Shown piece by piece: positions 60,349-63,023 of a stretch of 63,023 nucleotides of DNA. The stretch spans positions 1 through 63,023 of the forward strand of contig JBBIIP010000017.1 in assembly GCA_037446395.1 (NCBI GenBank), read 5' to 3'. The position numbers were made by a program, and so were the translations under genes. Position 1 is the first letter of the stretch. Each line of letters begins with the position of its first letter. This DNA comes from JAAYJT01 sp037446395 (GTDB taxonomy: Bacteria; Bacteroidota; Bacteroidia; Bacteroidales; JAAYJT01). The notes below the pieces were generated by a model. The model did not search any database, had not been told where the DNA came from, and saw only the letters and a program-made list of their open reading frames with translations.

Positions 60349-60490
60349 ACAAAGTGTTCTCGAATCAGAAAATATAGGAACAAAATTGCAGACCTGGGAT
60401 CGGGTAAAAAATATTGGTTTTACTAAAATCGATCAGATTGCTGATTTGCAATAATTTACAACAAAAACCCTCAGATTCATGAAAATCATG

Positions 60491-60498
60491 TAATTTTG
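60491..60498 (+). promoter_or_regulatory. Predicted -7 element for ccmF
   Basis: TAATTTTG matches TAnnTTTG, 37 bases before the ccmF ATG, in the 238-base gap divergent from bfr. Confidence 0.4.
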
Positions 60499-60535
60499 TG
60501 CATATTTAATTGATGCAACAACCGACAATCAACAA

Positions 60536-62941
60536 ATGACTACAACACAATATATCGGCGAATGGCTATTACCCGGCCGTATCGGGAATCTGATGATCAT
60601 AATTGCAGTTGTTGCAGCCCTGTTTGCTGCGTTTTATTTCTGGCTGTCGGCCCGAAAGGAAAGAAATATTGGTCTAAAGTATTCTCGCGCAGCACATTGG
60701 ATTTATGGACTACATTTGCTCGCCCTGGCCTCGGCTGGAGCCATTCTGTATTACCTCATTTTTAATCATCGCTTTGAATATCAATACGTTTGGAAATACA
60801 GCTCTCTGGAATTGCAGGTTCGTTATATTATTGCCTGTTTCTGGGCGGGCCAGGAGGGGAGTTTTTGGGTATGGGCATTCTGGCAAGGGTTGGTTGGTTT
60901 ATTTGTCATGATCATGCTTCGCAGATGGAGGCCATCCATTATGGCTATCGTTTCAATTGCACAGTTTTTTCTTTCATCCATGCTATTAGGGATTCAGCTT
61001 TTTGGCTTACGTATCGGGAGCAGCCCTTTTGTTTTACTTAGACAGGTTCCGGAGAATCTGCGAGATGGTTTTTTCAATAACCCAAACTATCTTAAAGAAA
61101 TTACAGATGGCCTCGGTTTGAATCCCCTGCTCGAAAACCCATGGATGGTTACACATCCTCCTGTACTTTTTCTTGGCTATGCCTTGTTTCTTATTCCTTT
61201 TGCCTTCGCATTGACAGGTTTATGGAAAAAGGACTATGCTGGCTGGATTAAACCGGCCCTGCCTTGGGTGGGATCTGCTCTCATCACATTGGGAACAGGT
61301 ATTTTGCTTGGAGGGCGCTGGGCTTATGAATCTTTAACTTTTGGCGGGTTCTGGGCATGGGATCCTGTCGAAAATGCTTCTCTCGTGCCTTGGCTGTTGA
61401 TGCTGGCAGCCCTGCACTTTATGCTGCTTAGCCTCAAAAGAGCACAACACTATCGCATAAGTTTCATTTTGGTGTTTTTAGCATTTTTATTTGTTCTCTA
61501 TGCTACCTTCCTTACCCGAAGCGGCGTTCTGGCCGAAACATCAGTACATTCATTCAGCGCAGATCAACGGTATCAGCAAATAGTTGTTTTTATTGCGCTG
61601 TTTTTAATCATCCCTTTCATTGGCTTGATCAGGAATTGGAAAAGCATCCCGTCTCAGGAAAGCAAGGAATTGCTTTCGCGAGATTTCTTTCTTTTTGCGG
61701 GCAGCATTATCCTGGTTCTATCTGCATTCCAAATTATTTTTGCCACATCTATTCCGGTTTTCAACGCTGTTTTAGGAACAAACCTGGCTCCGCCCAATGA
61801 TCCTGTAACTTACTATAACAAATGGCAATTGCCATTTGCCCTCATGATGCTTGCGTTCATTGGCTTCACGCAATTTTTAACTTATGGGCGCAATAATCCC
61901 CGTGCATTTTTAAAAATGTTGATTTTCCCAATTCTGGTTTCGGTGGCAATTTCTGGTTTATATGCCTACACATACTCTTCCAGGCTGGAGTTGGTTTTGC
62001 TTGTGGGTGTCGGAGCTTTTGCAGTTTTGGCATCGCTTGATTTCATGCTGAGGCATGTTAAAAAGTCACAAAATTTTCCTGCAAGCACTACCCATATCGG
62101 GTTTGGTATATTTGTGGCAGCCATCGTGTTGAGCTTTGCTCACGAAAGAATAATCTCACACGATGCCTTAACCGGGGCAGACAATGTGAAGCTTCTGCGC
62201 GGAAAACCCATTCCACTGAGCGAATACCATGTTGTTTACAGCAACCGTGAGAAGGTGGTAAACGAAACATTTTTTACCATTGATTTTCTGAAACTCAAAC
62301 CAGACAGCACATTGTGGCACGAATTCAGCCTTAGGCCATCAATCAACCGTCACCCGCAAATGGGCCAGGTGAGCAATCCGGCCACACGCCATTCCATGTT
62401 TCGTGATATCTATACCTACATCAGCCATGCACAGGAAAGCGATGCAAGTGATGCAGAGGGCTACTCCTTGCTGCAACGCACGCCCCTGAAATTAGGCGAC
62501 ACAATGGTGGCTTTGCGTAGTTTTATCATATTCGACAGCCTGGTTGTAGATATGCCGCATGAAAATTACCAGCAGGTCAGCATACATGCACGACTATTAA
62601 TTAAAAGCATGATGATAGCACCCCGCCATGTATGGATACGATATCACGTTAAAGATGATGCAGAGGGTTATGAAGATGCCATTGTTGAGGATTTGAATGC
62701 AAAACTGCGGTTCGAAGGGGTTACGGATAAACCAAAAACAATCGAATTGGGAATCTACAACAAAGCAGAAGAGTATATTATTTTGCGGGCAATTATCTTT
62801 CCAAACATCAGGTTGTTGTGGCTTGGGAGTTTTATCATGCTTTTTGGCTTCATATATTCTATGGTCAGGCGAATTCGCCAGTTAAAAGGCAATGGCACCC
62901 ACAAACAGCCGCCATCGCCAACGGCAAACCCGAACGGCTAA
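60536..62941 (+). CDS. ccmF: Cytochrome c maturation protein CcmF
   Basis: The 801-residue protein is a heme lyase component of cytochrome c maturation (system I). It has about 14 membrane helices. The WWD-type heme-handling region is GRWAYESLTFGGFWAWDP, residues 260-277; the CcmF pattern FWAGQEGSFWVWAFWQG (102-118), the histidine motif THPPVLFLGYA (206-216) and FLTRSGVLAETSVHSF near residue 325 are present. A large periplasmic domain (about 540-750) precedes a last helix. It probably attaches heme to CXXCH apocytochromes at the periplasmic face. Other ccm genes are not visible; the remaining 82 bases of the window show no recognisable gene. Confidence 0.92.
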   Translation: MTTTQYIGEWLLPGRIGNLMIIIAVVAALFAAFYFWLSARKERNIGLKYSRAAHWIYGLHLLALASAGAILYYLIFNHRFEYQYVWKYSSLELQVRYIIACFWAGQEGSFWVWAFWQGLVGLFVMIMLRRWRPSIMAIVSIAQFFLSSMLLGIQLFGLRIGSSPFVLLRQVPENLRDGFFNNPNYLKEITDGLGLNPLLENPWMVTHPPVLFLGYALFLIPFAFALTGLWKKDYAGWIKPALPWVGSALITLGTGILLGGRWAYESLTFGGFWAWDPVENASLVPWLLMLAALHFMLLSLKRAQHYRISFILVFLAFLFVLYATFLTRSGVLAETSVHSFSADQRYQQIVVFIALFLIIPFIGLIRNWKSIPSQESKELLSRDFFLFAGSIILVLSAFQIIFATSIPVFNAVLGTNLAPPNDPVTYYNKWQLPFALMMLAFIGFTQFLTYGRNNPRAFLKMLIFPILVSVAISGLYAYTYSSRLELVLLVGVGAFAVLASLDFMLRHVKKSQNFPASTTHIGFGIFVAAIVLSFAHERIISHDALTGADNVKLLRGKPIPLSEYHVVYSNREKVVNETFFTIDFLKLKPDSTLWHEFSLRPSINRHPQMGQVSNPATRHSMFRDIYTYISHAQESDASDAEGYSLLQRTPLKLGDTMVALRSFIIFDSLVVDMPHENYQQVSIHARLLIKSMMIAPRHVWIRYHVKDDAEGYEDAIVEDLNAKLRFEGVTDKPKTIELGIYNKAEEYIILRAIIFPNIRLLWLGSFIMLFGFIYSMVRRIRQLKGNGTHKQPPSPTANPNG

Positions 62942-63023
62942 GCTGGTGGCTGCACAATTACCTCATACATGGATTGCAAATATCAAAATGACCGGCGTGT
63001 GCAGAAAAGTTGCCCTGTGCAAA

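Noticed and set aside
1..63023. CRISPR arrays, tRNA/rRNA genes, insertion sequences, phage genes
   Set aside because: I looked for regularly spaced repeats, tRNA T-loop patterns in gaps, transposase motifs and phage structural genes and found none I could support.

Overview
The window comes from a member of the Bacteroidota, probably a Bacteroidales-like or related marine or anaerobic lineage. The main reasons are a complete porP-gldK-gldL-gldM-gldN (porPKLMN) type IX secretion cluster, a porW/sprE lipoprotein gene, a secreted protein with a type IX C-terminal sorting domain, the MurF-alanine racemase fusion typical of the phylum, and recurring TAnnTTTG promoter elements instead of sigma70-type -10 boxes. 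Start sites generally lack clear Shine-Dalgarno sequences. No rRNA, tRNA, CRISPR array, insertion sequence or prophage was recognised, and coding density is high.

Layout. 66-800 (-) is a family 2 glycosyltransferase. 1210-10289 (+) is a run of eight genes that looks like a phosphate/polyphosphate island: a DUF47 (PhoU-like) protein, a PiT phosphate permease fused to a coiled coil and a LuxR-type DNA-binding domain, an OprO/P-type porin, a lamin-tail-domain lipoprotein with a surface-export-like signal, a divergent CYTH-like protein, a canonical CYTH triphosphatase, an SLC13 anion permease and an unrecognised membrane protein. 10324-11514 is a type IX cargo protein. 11594-15090 holds two convergent polytopic glycosyltransferase-like proteins whose stop codons interlock. 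15102-20903 (-) encodes MurF-Alr, PdxA, WaaA and an outer-membrane protein. 21050-25940 (+) encodes another predicted outer-membrane protein and nucleotide-sugar enzymes (WbpE/PorR-like, WbpD, GalE, RfbB). 26011-36810 (-) carries pheT, recG and the gldN-gldM-gldL-gldK-porP cluster. 37096-40010 (+) encodes a YitT protein and Dxs. 40067-43510 (-) encodes RseP, Dxr and an M23 peptidase. 43740-48868 (+) encodes PorW, a bactofilin, a PTPS-family protein, FolE and FabD. The rest is an orphan TolC (-), an ABC-F ATPase (+), a RND exporter-RfbA-polyprenyl synthase operon (-), a pyrophosphate-dependent phosphofructokinase (-), a fused SpmA/SpmB-like protein (+), a bacterioferritin (-) and CcmF (+).

How the genes work together. 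Three themes stand out. First, phosphate uptake and possible polyphosphate handling at 1210-10289; the permease-transcription factor fusion is the most unusual single gene. Second, type IX secretion: motor (GldL/M), ring (GldK/N), PorP and PorW, one cargo protein, and WbpE/WbpD enzymes of the kind that make the di-N-acetylated uronic acid used to anchor cargo to A-LPS in Porphyromonas. Third, envelope building: Kdo transfer, peptidoglycan precursors, isoprenoid synthesis (Dxs, Dxr, a polyprenyl synthase) and dTDP-sugar enzymes. Roles within the first theme are inferred from domains and neighbourhood, not from direct evidence.
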